Of a DNA stretch of 36,460 bases, positions 29,335 through 36,460 are shown piece after piece. The notes under the pieces were generated by a model that was not told the DNA's origin, ran no database searches, and saw only the letters and a list, made by a program, of their open reading frames with translations. How positions within the stretch are numbered: the stretch's first letter is position 1; every line of letters begins with the position of its first letter. The translations under genes were made by a program, and so were the position numbers. Source of the stretch: Oscillospiraceae bacterium (GTDB taxonomy: Bacteria; Bacillota; Clostridia; Oscillospirales; Oscillospiraceae); assembly GCA_017416325.1 (NCBI GenBank), contig JAFQCV010000026.1, forward strand, positions 1 to 36,460. Direction: 5' to 3'.

Positions 29335-30129
29335 ATGGATTTTAAAGTATTGGCAGTAGGCGATGTAGTGGGCGGTCCGGGTATGGAACGGATCCGCCGC
29401 TCCCTTCGGTATTTGAAAAAGAAAACAAACGCGGATTTTGTGGTAGTCAACGGGGAAAACGCCAGCGTTGTCGGCATGACGCCGGACCAGGCAGAAGATA
29501 TTCTGGACGCCGGCGCCGATGTGATCACCATGGGTAACCACACCTTCGGAAAACGGGAACTGGTTTCTTACATGGACGATTCTTCCCGGGTCCTCCGGCC
29601 CGCGAACTACGCCCCCCAGGCTCCCGGCCAGGGCTGGGGTATCTATGATACCAAGATCGGCGATGTTGCCGTGATCGACCTGATCGGCCGCTGTAATATG
29701 GACTACACCCCGGACAATCCTTTTTTACAGATAGAAAAGCTCCTTAAGGAGATCGACACCAGGATCATCCTTGTGGAGCTGCACGCGGAAGCCACCTCGG
29801 AAAAACTGGCCATGGGTTACATGCTGGACGGCCGGGTCAGCGCCCTTTGGGGCACCCACACCCATGTCCCCACCGCGGATACCCGCGTTTTGCCCAAGGG
29901 AACCGGCTATGTCACCGACCTGGGTATGACGGGTCCTGTAAATTCTGTTCTGGGCATCCGCCCGGAGCTCTCCATTGCCAAATTCCGGGGCGATCTGACC
30001 GAGCGCTACCGCTGGGCAGACGGGCCGACCAAGCTGGAAGCCGTACTCTTTACCATAGACACAGAAACCGGCCTGTGCCGGAACACAGAAAGGGTGGATC
30101 TTTACGATGAAGCTGCTGCACAGCGCTGA
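29335..30129 (+). CDS. YmdB-family metallophosphoesterase
   Basis: A 264-residue calcineurin-like phosphoesterase of the YmdB/TIGR00282 family. The two-metal motifs are LAVGDVVGGPG (start, Asp10), VVNGENAS, TMGNHTFG, LVELHAEATSEK and WGTHTHVPTADTRVLP, in the order of the family. B. subtilis YmdB is a cyclic-nucleotide phosphodiesterase involved in motility/biofilm choice and RNA decay; the substrate here is inferred. Start 29335 is taken over the in-frame 29266, which lies within the AraC gene. Its last 23 bases overlap the start of the following Mre11-like gene, suggesting a co-translated group of three. Confidence 0.93.
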   Translation: MDFKVLAVGDVVGGPGMERIRRSLRYLKKKTNADFVVVNGENASVVGMTPDQAEDILDAGADVITMGNHTFGKRELVSYMDDSSRVLRPANYAPQAPGQGWGIYDTKIGDVAVIDLIGRCNMDYTPDNPFLQIEKLLKEIDTRIILVELHAEATSEKLAMGYMLDGRVSALWGTHTHVPTADTRVLPKGTGYVTDLGMTGPVNSVLGIRPELSIAKFRGDLTERYRWADGPTKLEAVLFTIDTETGLCRNTERVDLYDEAAAQR

Positions 30130-31177
30130 CTGGCACCTGGACGCCCCTATGTCCGGGAAAACACCGGCGCAAAACCGGTTTTTGCGTCAGGAATTACTGT
30201 CTGTACCGGACAAAGTCACAAAGCTATGCCAAGAGCTGGATTGTGAGATTCTGCTGCTGTCCGGTGACCTTTTTGACGGCGTGTATACCAAAGAAAGCTA
30301 CCAGGCAGTTTACAGGGCTTTGGAAAATGTCCGCATTCCGGTGTTTATCGCTCCCGGCAATCACGATTTCTGTGCCCCGGCTTCTCCCTATCTGGCAGAA
30401 TCCTGGCCGGAAAATGTGCACATTTTCACCCATGCCTCCATGGAGGCCTTTCCTCTGCCGGAGCTCAACTGCACCGTTTTCGGCGCCGGTTATGAAAGCA
30501 TGGACTGCCCCGGGCTGTTGAAAGATTTCCACGCCGAGGCAGATACCCAGTGGAAGATCGGTATCCTGCACGGCGACCCCACCGTTGCCGGCTCCCCCTA
30601 TTGTCCCATCACCTCCCGGCAGGTCCGGGATTCTGGCCTTGACTATCTGGCGTTGGGACATATCCATAAAGGTGGACAGTCCCGCTCCGGGGACACCCTG
30701 TGCGCCTGGCCCGGCTGTCCTATGGGCAAAGATTTCGGCGAATCCGGGATCAAGGGTGTCCTGCTGGTAACCCTGGAGGATACCGTACAAGCCCAGGATA
30801 TTCCCCTGAATACCCCCCGGTTCTTTGATGAGAAAACCGACGCAGGGGATGATGCCCAGGAAGCGGTGGCTTCCCTGCTGCCTGCCGCCCCGTCTCAGGA
30901 TTTTTACCGGGTCACCTTGACCGGTTACAGCAACCCCATTGATACAGAGGCCCTGCTGACCACATTCTCCCACGTTCCCAATCTGGAGCTGCGGGATCAG
31001 ACATTGCCCGAACCGGACCTCTGGAACAGCGTGGGAGAAGATACGCTGGAAGGTGTCTTTTTCCGCATCCTCCAGGACAACCTGGATACGCAAAGCCAAG
31101 CTTTGCAGCGGCAAATCAAGCTGGCTGCCCGGATTTCCCGTCAGATCTTGGACGGACAGGAGGTGAATCTGCCGTGA
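30107..31177 (+). CDS. SbcD/Mre11-like DNA repair nuclease (YhaO-type)
   Basis: A 356-residue metallophosphoesterase like Mre11/SbcD and B. subtilis YhaO. Metal motifs: SADWHLD (Asp8, His10), LLSGDLFDG (Asp54), APGNHDF (Asn85-His86), HGDP and LALGHIHKGG (about 183-192). Partners of this group combine with an SMC-like ATPase to trim DNA ends. The partner is encoded directly behind it with a 4-base overlap (GTGA). It also overlaps ymdB by 23 bases and has AGGGTGG before its ATG. The C-terminal 100 residues are a variable region, as in YhaO. Confidence 0.88.
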   Translation: MKLLHSADWHLDAPMSGKTPAQNRFLRQELLSVPDKVTKLCQELDCEILLLSGDLFDGVYTKESYQAVYRALENVRIPVFIAPGNHDFCAPASPYLAESWPENVHIFTHASMEAFPLPELNCTVFGAGYESMDCPGLLKDFHAEADTQWKIGILHGDPTVAGSPYCPITSRQVRDSGLDYLALGHIHKGGQSRSGDTLCAWPGCPMGKDFGESGIKGVLLVTLEDTVQAQDIPLNTPRFFDEKTDAGDDAQEAVASLLPAAPSQDFYRVTLTGYSNPIDTEALLTTFSHVPNLELRDQTLPEPDLWNSVGEDTLEGVFFRILQDNLDTQSQALQRQIKLAARISRQILDGQEVNLP

Positions 31178-33321
31178 AAATCCTCTCTATGACCGCCACC
31201 TTCGGCAAGCTGGAGCATCAAACACTCACCCTCAAGCCGGGACTGAATATCATCCAAGCCCCCAACGAATGGGGCAAGAGCACCTGGTGCGCCTTCCTGG
31301 TTTCCATGCTTTACGGCATTGACACCGGCACCCGCACCACAAAAAGCTCCCTTGCGGATAAAGAACGGTATGCTCCCTGGTCCGGCAGCCCCATGTCCGG
31401 CAGAATGGAGATCCAGTGGAACGGCAAGAATATCACCATCGAGAGACACACAAAGGGTCGTCTGATTTTCGGGGATTTTCGCGCCTATGAAACCGATTCC
31501 GGTTTGGATATCCCGGAGCTTACCGCTTCTAACTGCGGTCAGATGCTTCTGGGCGTAGAACGCAGCGTATTCCTCCGGGCGGGCTTCCTCCGGCTGACTG
31601 ATTTGCCGGTGACCCAGGATGATGCCCTGCGCCGCAGACTGAATAATCTTGTCACCACCGGCGACGAAAGCGGCACCGGCGACAAGCTGGCGCAGAAGCT
31701 GAAGGACTTAAAAAACAAATGCCGCTTTAACCGCACGGGTCTTCTGCCCCAGGCAGAAGCCGAGCAGGAGCTTCTCCAAAGGAAACTGAACCAGCTCCAG
31801 GATCTGAACAGCCAGCAAGAAAATTGTCTTGCCCGGCAGGAGCAGCTTGCCGATATGATCCGTCAGCTGGAGAACCACAAGGCGGCTCTGGAATACGAAG
31901 CCGCCCGGGAGGATACCCAGCGGGTCGAACAGGCCATCCAGTCTAAAAAAGAAGCTGAGACAGCCTACCAAGCCCAGCTGGCACTCTGTCAAGGTCTTCC
32001 CTCCCCGGAAGAAACCACCCAGGCCTTACAACTGGGCAAAGCGCTGCAGCAGCAAGTCCAGCAGCTGCAAACCGAGCAGCAGTCCCTGCCTACCGCGCCG
32101 CAGCCGCCCCAGGCACCGGAAGTCTTTCAAAGCCATACACCTGAGGAAGCGATTGCCAAAGCGCAGGCTGACTTCGCGGCTGTGCAAAACAGCAAAAACC
32201 GCAAAAAGTCCGCCCGTCTTTGGAAGGTTTGCGGCAGTCTTTTCTGTGTGCTTTCTGGCGGATCGGCTGCAGCTGCCGCTCTGCTAAGTCTGCCTGTCCC
32301 CTTATTGCTGGTTGCTTTGGGTTTGCTGCTGGCAGGTATCGGTTTGGCATCCTGGAGTTTCATCCGGGAAAAGCGCATTGACAGCGATTTAAACCGCTTG
32401 CTTTCCCAATACGGCAACCTTGATCCCAACACCTGGCTGTCTCTTGCCGCCAGCTTCGCATCCAGCCAAGCCGCCTATGATCAGGCAGAAGCTACCTACC
32501 GGGCGCGCATGACGCGTTTGACAGAAAAAGAAGCTGAGCTGGCTTCCCAAATCGAAGCCTATACCAAAGGAAAACCCTTGCAGGAGGTGCTGGACTTCTG
32601 GCAACAGGCGGGCAACGCCCAGGAAGCCCTGGACGCCACCAGAAGAAATCTTTCTTTGGCAGAAAACCATGCCAAGACACTCCAGGCTATGGTAAAGACC
32701 GTTCCCCAGCCGGAAGAACCGGACACTCTCAATGCCCCTTGGGATGACACCGTCTCCCTGCTGTCCCGGGTCACCGAAGAATTGCAGCAAAACCGGCAAA
32801 GGCTTGGGCAGCTGCAGGGTCAGGCGGAAGGTCTCGGCCAGGAAGCTGATATTCGTAAGGCTCTAAAGGCGGTCACGCACCGTATTGAAAAGCTGGAAGA
32901 TACTTATCAAGCGCTGGAGCTGGCGCTCAGAGCCCTTTCCTCTGCCTCCAACGAGTTGCAGCGCCGCTTCGCTCCCCGGATCTCCAAGCGGGCGCAAGAG
33001 CTGTTCTGCAAGCTTACAGAGGGCAGATATCCCAGGATCTCTCTGGGAGAAGACCTGTCCCTAAGCGCCGCAGCAGAACAGGAGGATGTCCTTCATTCCA
33101 TCCAGTGGTGCAGCGAGGGTACTGCTGACCAGTTGTATCTGGCATTGCGGCTGGCAGTGGCTGAGGAACTGACTTCGGAAGCCCCGCTGATCCTGGATGA
33201 CGCTCTGGTTCGTTTTGACGACACAAGACTTTCCCAGGCCTTGCAGATCCTCAAAGAGGAAGCTGAAACGAAACAGGTCCTGCTTTTCACTTGCCAATCC
33301 CGGGAGAAATCTCTGGTATAG
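31174..33321 (+). CDS. YhaN-like SMC/Rad50-type ATPase with internal membrane hairpin
   Basis: A 715-residue AAA/ABC-type ATPase of the SbcC/Rad50-like YhaN family. Walker A is PNEWGKST (30-37). Coiled-coil arms (Gln/Glu/Leu-rich, about 190-315 and 420-610) flank a strongly hydrophobic stretch (about 352-395, two helices with AAAAALLSLPVPLLLVALGLLLAG), and the ABC signature region GTADQLYLALRLAVAEEL lies before Walker B PLILDDALVRFDD (about 670-682). The hairpin in the coiled coil suggests the hinge end is anchored in the membrane, a known feature of YhaN-type proteins. It starts at GTG 31174 after GGAGGTG. Probably a complex with the upstream nuclease, acting on DNA ends or stress. Confidence 0.87.
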   Translation: MKILSMTATFGKLEHQTLTLKPGLNIIQAPNEWGKSTWCAFLVSMLYGIDTGTRTTKSSLADKERYAPWSGSPMSGRMEIQWNGKNITIERHTKGRLIFGDFRAYETDSGLDIPELTASNCGQMLLGVERSVFLRAGFLRLTDLPVTQDDALRRRLNNLVTTGDESGTGDKLAQKLKDLKNKCRFNRTGLLPQAEAEQELLQRKLNQLQDLNSQQENCLARQEQLADMIRQLENHKAALEYEAAREDTQRVEQAIQSKKEAETAYQAQLALCQGLPSPEETTQALQLGKALQQQVQQLQTEQQSLPTAPQPPQAPEVFQSHTPEEAIAKAQADFAAVQNSKNRKKSARLWKVCGSLFCVLSGGSAAAAALLSLPVPLLLVALGLLLAGIGLASWSFIREKRIDSDLNRLLSQYGNLDPNTWLSLAASFASSQAAYDQAEATYRARMTRLTEKEAELASQIEAYTKGKPLQEVLDFWQQAGNAQEALDATRRNLSLAENHAKTLQAMVKTVPQPEEPDTLNAPWDDTVSLLSRVTEELQQNRQRLGQLQGQAEGLGQEADIRKALKAVTHRIEKLEDTYQALELALRALSSASNELQRRFAPRISKRAQELFCKLTEGRYPRISLGEDLSLSAAAEQEDVLHSIQWCSEGTADQLYLALRLAVAEELTSEAPLILDDALVRFDDTRLSQALQILKEEAETKQVLLFTCQSREKSLV

Positions 33322-33360
33322 GGTGATCCCCCTACACCATCCATCCTACTACAGCACAAG

Positions 33361-33400
33361 ACCCGCCCTCGACGCTATGCGTCGAGGGCGGGTTCAAATT
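33361..33400. terminator. Convergent terminator between the ATPase gene and pfp
   Basis: A perfect 15-bp stem (33361-33375 with 33379-33393, core CCCGCCCTCGACGC) with a 3-base loop. The T-tail is weak, but the stem is exceptional. Confidence 0.85.
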
Positions 33401-33416
33401 TATTCAGCCTTTCAAA

Positions 33417-35075
33417 TCAAGCCTTTTCCAGAGCCAGGGTTCTGGTAGTCACGTCACAAACCTCGCTGGGTCCAAAGTACTGGATCGCGCCGGGGTAGAC
33501 ATAGCAGGTTTCCACTGCCCACTGCGCCCGGTTCGCCTCGAAGAACTTGAAGGGCGCGCCCTCCAGCTCTACCAGAGCCTTGCGGATAACAGGCTTGTCT
33601 GCGCCGTGGCGGCGCTCGATGTTCATCATCTTGGTGATGGGCATACCACCGGCGACCCATTCCTCCGCAGGTGCCTGCAGATTGGAGACCTTGGAAAGGT
33701 ATCCGGTGTAACCGTACTGGATCAGCATAAAGGCATTATAACCCAGGCTGTAGCAGTAGTCCGCATCGAAATTGGAGGGGAAAGCGCAGCGGCCTTCGTA
33801 GCCCAGGAAGTGATGCAGCGCAGAGAACTTGCCGTGATAGGTTCCGGCAGCCTTGCGGGCATCCAGATTGGCCTTTACCAGCGCGGAGAACAGCTTCTCA
33901 GACTCGATAAGGGACACCTGCACATTACCGTGGGGATCCCGCTCCAGGAACAGCTGCTGCTGAATGTTCTCGGGCAGAATGGCGAAGACAGCCATAGCCT
34001 CCTTGGTCAAGCCGTTTTCAATGAAAGCATACTTTTCCTTCCAGGTGGGCAGCGCATTGAATACGTCAGCCTTAGCGCCTGCCAGCAGCTCGTTGATCTC
34101 AGCGATCAGCATGGAGAATTCGGGAACGAACTCCACGATGCCCTCGGGAATGATAGCAACACCAAAGTTCCAACCCTTGGCAGCGCGGGCAGCCACAGAG
34201 TCCGCGATGTAGTCGGCCAGAGCAGCCAGAGACAGCTTCTTGGCAGCCACTTCTTCGCCTACGAGACAGATGTTGGGCTGGGTCTGGAGGGCCGTTTCCA
34301 AAGCAACATGGGAAGCGGAGCGGCCCATGACCTTAACAAAGTGCCAGTACTTCTTCGCGGAGTTGGCATCCCGCTCGATGTTGCCCACGATCTCGGCGTA
34401 GGTCTTGGTTGCGGTGTCAAAGCCGAAGGAACATTCAATGTCCTCGTTTTTCAGGTCGCCGTCAATAGTCTTGGGGCAGCCAATGACCTGGATGCCGGAG
34501 TTGTTGGCGGCAAAGTACTCAGCCAGGACAGCGGCATTGGTGTTGGAATCGTCACCGCCGATGATCACCAGAGCATTGATGCCGTGCTTTTTGCAGTTAG
34601 CTGCCACGATGGCAAACTGCTCTTCCGTTTCCAGCTTGGTACGGCCGGAGCCAATGATATCAAAACCGCCGGTATTGCGGTACGCATTGATGTATTCGTC
34701 ATCGAAAACAATATAGTCATCGTCGATCAGACCGCTGGGACCGCCCTTGAAGCCGTAAAGCACATTCTCCTTGTCGGTAGCCTTCAGCGCATCGTACAGG
34801 CCGCAGATCACATTGTGACCGCCGGGCGCCTGGCCGCCGGAAAGGATAACACCAACCACCTGCTTCTTGCCGGCAGCGGTGTTCTTGCCCTTTTGGAAAG
34901 TGATCTCATTCTTGCCGTAGGTATTGGGGAACAGCGCCTGGATCTTCTCCTGGTCCGCAACGGACTGAGTAGCGTCACCGACTTTTACACAGATCTCGGA
35001 AATGCCGCCGCGCAGCATGCCGGGAAGCTTGGGCTGATACTGATATCTTGCGATTTGCAGGGGGGACAGTTTCAT
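33417..35075 (-). CDS. pfp: Pyrophosphate-dependent 6-phosphofructokinase (PFP), long form
   Basis: A 552-residue enzyme of the PFK family, long (plant beta-like) group. It phosphorylates fructose-6-phosphate with pyrophosphate instead of ATP, reversibly, saving energy in glycolysis. [20 protein letters not shown] (76-95) and [14 protein letters not shown] (168-181) are key: the GGDD Asp, where ATP enzymes have GGDG, marks pyrophosphate use. [12 protein letters not shown] (199-210) has the catalytic TIDxD, and [12 protein letters not shown] (249-260) binds the sugar phosphate. Start 35075 follows AAGGAG at 9 bases, in preference to 35192, which would extend into the promoter. The promoter region is shared, head to head, with fba, the next glycolytic step. 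Confidence 0.95.
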   Translation of the reverse strand: MKLSPLQIARYQYQPKLPGMLRGGISEICVKVGDATQSVADQEKIQALFPNTYGKNEITFQKGKNTAAGKKQVVGVILSGGQAPGGHNVICGLYDALKATDKENVLYGFKGGPSGLIDDDYIVFDDEYINAYRNTGGFDIIGSGRTKLETEEQFAIVAANCKKHGINALVIIGGDDSNTNAAVLAEYFAANNSGIQVIGCPKTIDGDLKNEDIECSFGFDTATKTYAEIVGNIERDANSAKKYWHFVKVMGRSASHVALETALQTQPNICLVGEEVAAKKLSLAALADYIADSVAARAAKGWNFGVAIIPEGIVEFVPEFSMLIAEINELLAGAKADVFNALPTWKEKYAFIENGLTKEAMAVFAILPENIQQQLFLERDPHGNVQVSLIESEKLFSALVKANLDARKAAGTYHGKFSALHHFLGYEGRCAFPSNFDADYCYSLGYNAFMLIQYGYTGYLSKVSNLQAPAEEWVAGGMPITKMMNIERRHGADKPVIRKALVELEGAPFKFFEANRAQWAVETCYVYPGAIQYFGPSEVCDVTTRTLALEKA

Positions 35076-35121
35076 ATTAAAAACACTCCTTATGTATTTT
35101 TGCGCAAAAACGTACTTATAC

Positions 35122-35150
35122 AGTATACGCCATTTTCCCCAAAAGGTAAA
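35122..35150 (-). promoter_or_regulatory. Sigma-A promoter of pfp
   Basis: Minus strand TTTACC (35145-35150), 17 bases, TATACT (35122-35127). Confidence 0.6.
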
Positions 35151-35206
35151 TAGTTTTTTGAAAAATTTATGAGAAAAATGCAGATGCCGCAATTCGTAAA
35201 ATCCTA

Positions 35207-35234
35207 TTGAAATGTAAAAATTTTATGCTATAAT
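35207..35234 (+). promoter_or_regulatory. Sigma-A promoter of fba
   Basis: TTGAAA (35207-35212), 16 bases, TATAAT (35229-35234). With the pfp promoter it forms a divergent pair in a 213-base gap. Confidence 0.75.
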
Positions 35235-35288
35235 GATAGTCGAAGAAATGCGGAAATGCCTCCGCTATATAAGAAAGGATTGATTCCA

Positions 35289-36257
35289 ATGGCTCTTGTA
35301 ACTACTACTGAGATGTTTAAGAAGGCTTACGACGGCGGCTACGCCATCGGCGCTTTCAACGTCAACAACATGGAGATCGTCCAGGCGATCACCGAAGCTT
35401 GTAAGGAAGAGAAGTCTCCCGTTATCCTGCAGGTTTCCAAGGGTGCCCGTGCCTACGCAAACCATACTTACCTGGTGAAGCTGGTTGAGGCTGCTGTCAT
35501 CGAGTGCCCCGAGATCCCCATTGCTCTGCACCTGGACCACGGTGACAGCTTCGAGACCTGCAAGTCCTGCATCGACGGTGGCTTTACCTCCGTTATGATC
35601 GACGCTTCCAGCAAGTCCTTCGAAGAAAACATCGCCATCACCCGTAAGGTCGTTGAGTACGCCCATGACCACGGTGTCGTTGTCGAGGCTGAGCTGGGCT
35701 CTCTGGCCGGCATTGAGGACGAAGTGAATGTCTCCGCTGAGGCTGCTTCCTACACCCGTCCCGAAGAAGTGGAAGAGTTCGTGACCCGCACCGGCTGTGA
35801 CTCCCTGGCTATCGCCATCGGCACCAGCCACGGCGCTTACAAGTTCACTCCCGAGCAGTGCACCCGCAACGAGCAGGGCATCCTGGTCCCCCCCGCTCTG
35901 CGCTTCGACGTTCTGGAAGAAGTCACCAAGCGTCTGCCCGGCTTCCCCATCGTCCTGCACGGCTCTTCCTCCGTTCCCCAGGAATATGTGGCTATGGTCA
36001 ACGCCAACGGCGGCAAGATGCCCAACGCCATCGGTGTTCCCGAGGAGCAGCTGCGCAAGGCCGCTTCCCTGTCCGTCTGCAAGATCAATATCGACTCCGA
36101 CCTCAGACTTGCTATGACCGGCACCATCCGTAAGTTCTACAACGATGAGCCCAGCAAGTTTGACCCCCGTGAGTACCTGAAGCCCGCCCGTGCCAACATC
36201 AAGGAGCTGGTCCGCCACAAGCTGATCAACGTCCTGGGCTGCGCCGGCAAGGCCTAA
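35289..36257 (+). CDS. fba: Class II fructose-1,6-bisphosphate aldolase
   Basis: A 322-residue zinc-dependent aldolase splitting fructose-1,6-bisphosphate into the two triose phosphates. GAFNVNNMEI (21-30) is the family start. The catalytic Asp83 and zinc His84 are in ALHLDHGDS (79-87), the second His181 in GTSHGAYKF and the third His224 in VLHGSSSVP; NIDSDLRLAMT closes the barrel. AAAGGA precedes ATG 35289; an in-frame codon at 35256 lies too near the promoter. Extreme codon bias (GCT, AAG, ATC) matches a top-expressed glycolytic gene. Monocistronic, with a strong terminator. Confidence 0.97.
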   Translation: MALVTTTEMFKKAYDGGYAIGAFNVNNMEIVQAITEACKEEKSPVILQVSKGARAYANHTYLVKLVEAAVIECPEIPIALHLDHGDSFETCKSCIDGGFTSVMIDASSKSFEENIAITRKVVEYAHDHGVVVEAELGSLAGIEDEVNVSAEAASYTRPEEVEEFVTRTGCDSLAIAIGTSHGAYKFTPEQCTRNEQGILVPPALRFDVLEEVTKRLPGFPIVLHGSSSVPQEYVAMVNANGGKMPNAIGVPEEQLRKAASLSVCKINIDSDLRLAMTGTIRKFYNDEPSKFDPREYLKPARANIKELVRHKLINVLGCAGKA

Positions 36258-36275
36258 TTCATTCTGGTTTTTGCA

Positions 36276-36308
36276 AAACGCCCCTCATTCGAGGGGCGTT
36301 TATTCTGT
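36276..36308 (+). terminator. Terminator after fba
   Basis: A perfect 11-bp stem AAACGCCCCTC (36276-36286) with 36291-36301, 4-base loop, followed by TATTCT-like T-rich sequence. Confidence 0.85.
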
Positions 36309-36340
36309 AGATAAAGTCAAATTCCCGTTTGTCGGGCAGT

Positions 36341-36460
36341 TAAGCCTCCCCTTGAGGGGAGGTGCCCCGTAGGGGCGGAAGGGTGAAAAACGCCAATTGC
36401 TTACGCTCTAAGGGTATTTCTCACCCCTCAGTCAGCCTGTTAGGCTGACAGCTCCCCTCA
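36341..36460. repeat. Palindromic interspersed repeat, cut by the window edge
   Basis: Three palindromes in a row: CCTCCCC-TTGA-GGGGAGG (36345-36362), GCCCC-GTA-GGGGC (36364-36376) and GTCAGCCT-GTT-AGGCTGAC (36431-36449), with GGGTGA (36381-36386) near the middle mirrored by TCACCC (36421-36426). The final CTCCCCTCA starts the reverse complement of the left end. This is the layout of a small non-coding, MITE- or REP-like element of a kind that is abundant in Faecalibacterium and relatives. The right end lies beyond the window. No gene is seen in 36302-36460. Confidence 0.75.

Noticed and set aside
33606-35153. 515-codon open frame on the plus strand, antisense to pfp
   Set aside because: It lies entirely opposite a clear enzyme gene, has no ribosome site, and its sequence is a low-complexity mix expected from the biased codons of the other strand.
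35265-36218. 317-codon open frame antisense to fba
   Set aside because: Produced by the strong codon bias of fba; the protein is repetitive (Gly/Asp/Leu) and has no family features.

Overview
The window reads as chromosome of an anaerobic, spore-forming Gram-positive bacterium of the class Clostridia, most likely the Oscillospiraceae/Ruminococcaceae group of gut bacteria (inference). The reasons are a spoIIID sporulation gene, a pyruvate:ferredoxin oxidoreductase, pyrophosphate-dependent phosphofructokinase, the Firmicutes pair of Prp protease and L27 with a cleavable N-terminal extension, moderate G+C, strong AGGAGG ribosome binding sites, and a palindromic interspersed repeat at the right edge of a type I associate with Faecalibacterium and relatives. 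Nothing in the window looks like a phage, plasmid, insertion sequence or CRISPR array. It is mainly core genome with a sugar-use section in the middle.

Left part (1-11.0 kb): end of pyruvate:ferredoxin oxidoreductase; a 51-residue protein; an AI-2E family membrane protein; a threonine aldolase; spoIIID with a sigma-E-like promoter; a 49-residue conserved-looking small protein missed by length cut-offs; rlmH; tRNA-Leu(GAG) followed by a curious palindromic/repeated block; rsmE; the proline operon proB-proA-proC with a MazG-like gene; and the serine pair serC-serA on the opposite strand.

Middle (11.2-25.1 kb): a Cys-rich small protein; a GH2 glycosidase with an unusual Met-rich C-terminal part; an AraC regulator followed by a NagB-like isomerase and two tandem NagA-like amidohydrolases, apparently an amino-sugar catabolic module with non-standard active-site residues in the NagB-like protein; a PlsC acyltransferase with a zinc ribbon; an amidohydrolase; then galE, a ROK/hexokinase-like sugar kinase and an ion-transporter-superfamily permease on the minus strand. 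Upstream of galE lies a decayed P-loop kinase remnant and a hairpin-rich block next to tRNA-Val(GAC).

Right part (25.2-36.5 kb): a NusG-II domain protein; rplU (with a structured leader), prp, rpmA and obgE; a second AraC regulator; ymdB followed by an overlapping Mre11-like nuclease/YhaN-like ATPase pair; and pfp and fba, two glycolytic genes divergently transcribed from one intergenic region. A truncated interspersed repeat closes the window.

I can read many near-consensus sigma-A promoters with 16-18 bp spacers and strong hairpin terminators, so most operon borders can be placed. The most interesting items are the amino-sugar module, the small protein at 3.5 kb, the inverted copy of the tRNA-Leu 3' end, and the structured non-coding block at 24.9-25.0 kb. 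All function calls come from reading the sequence; no database search was run.
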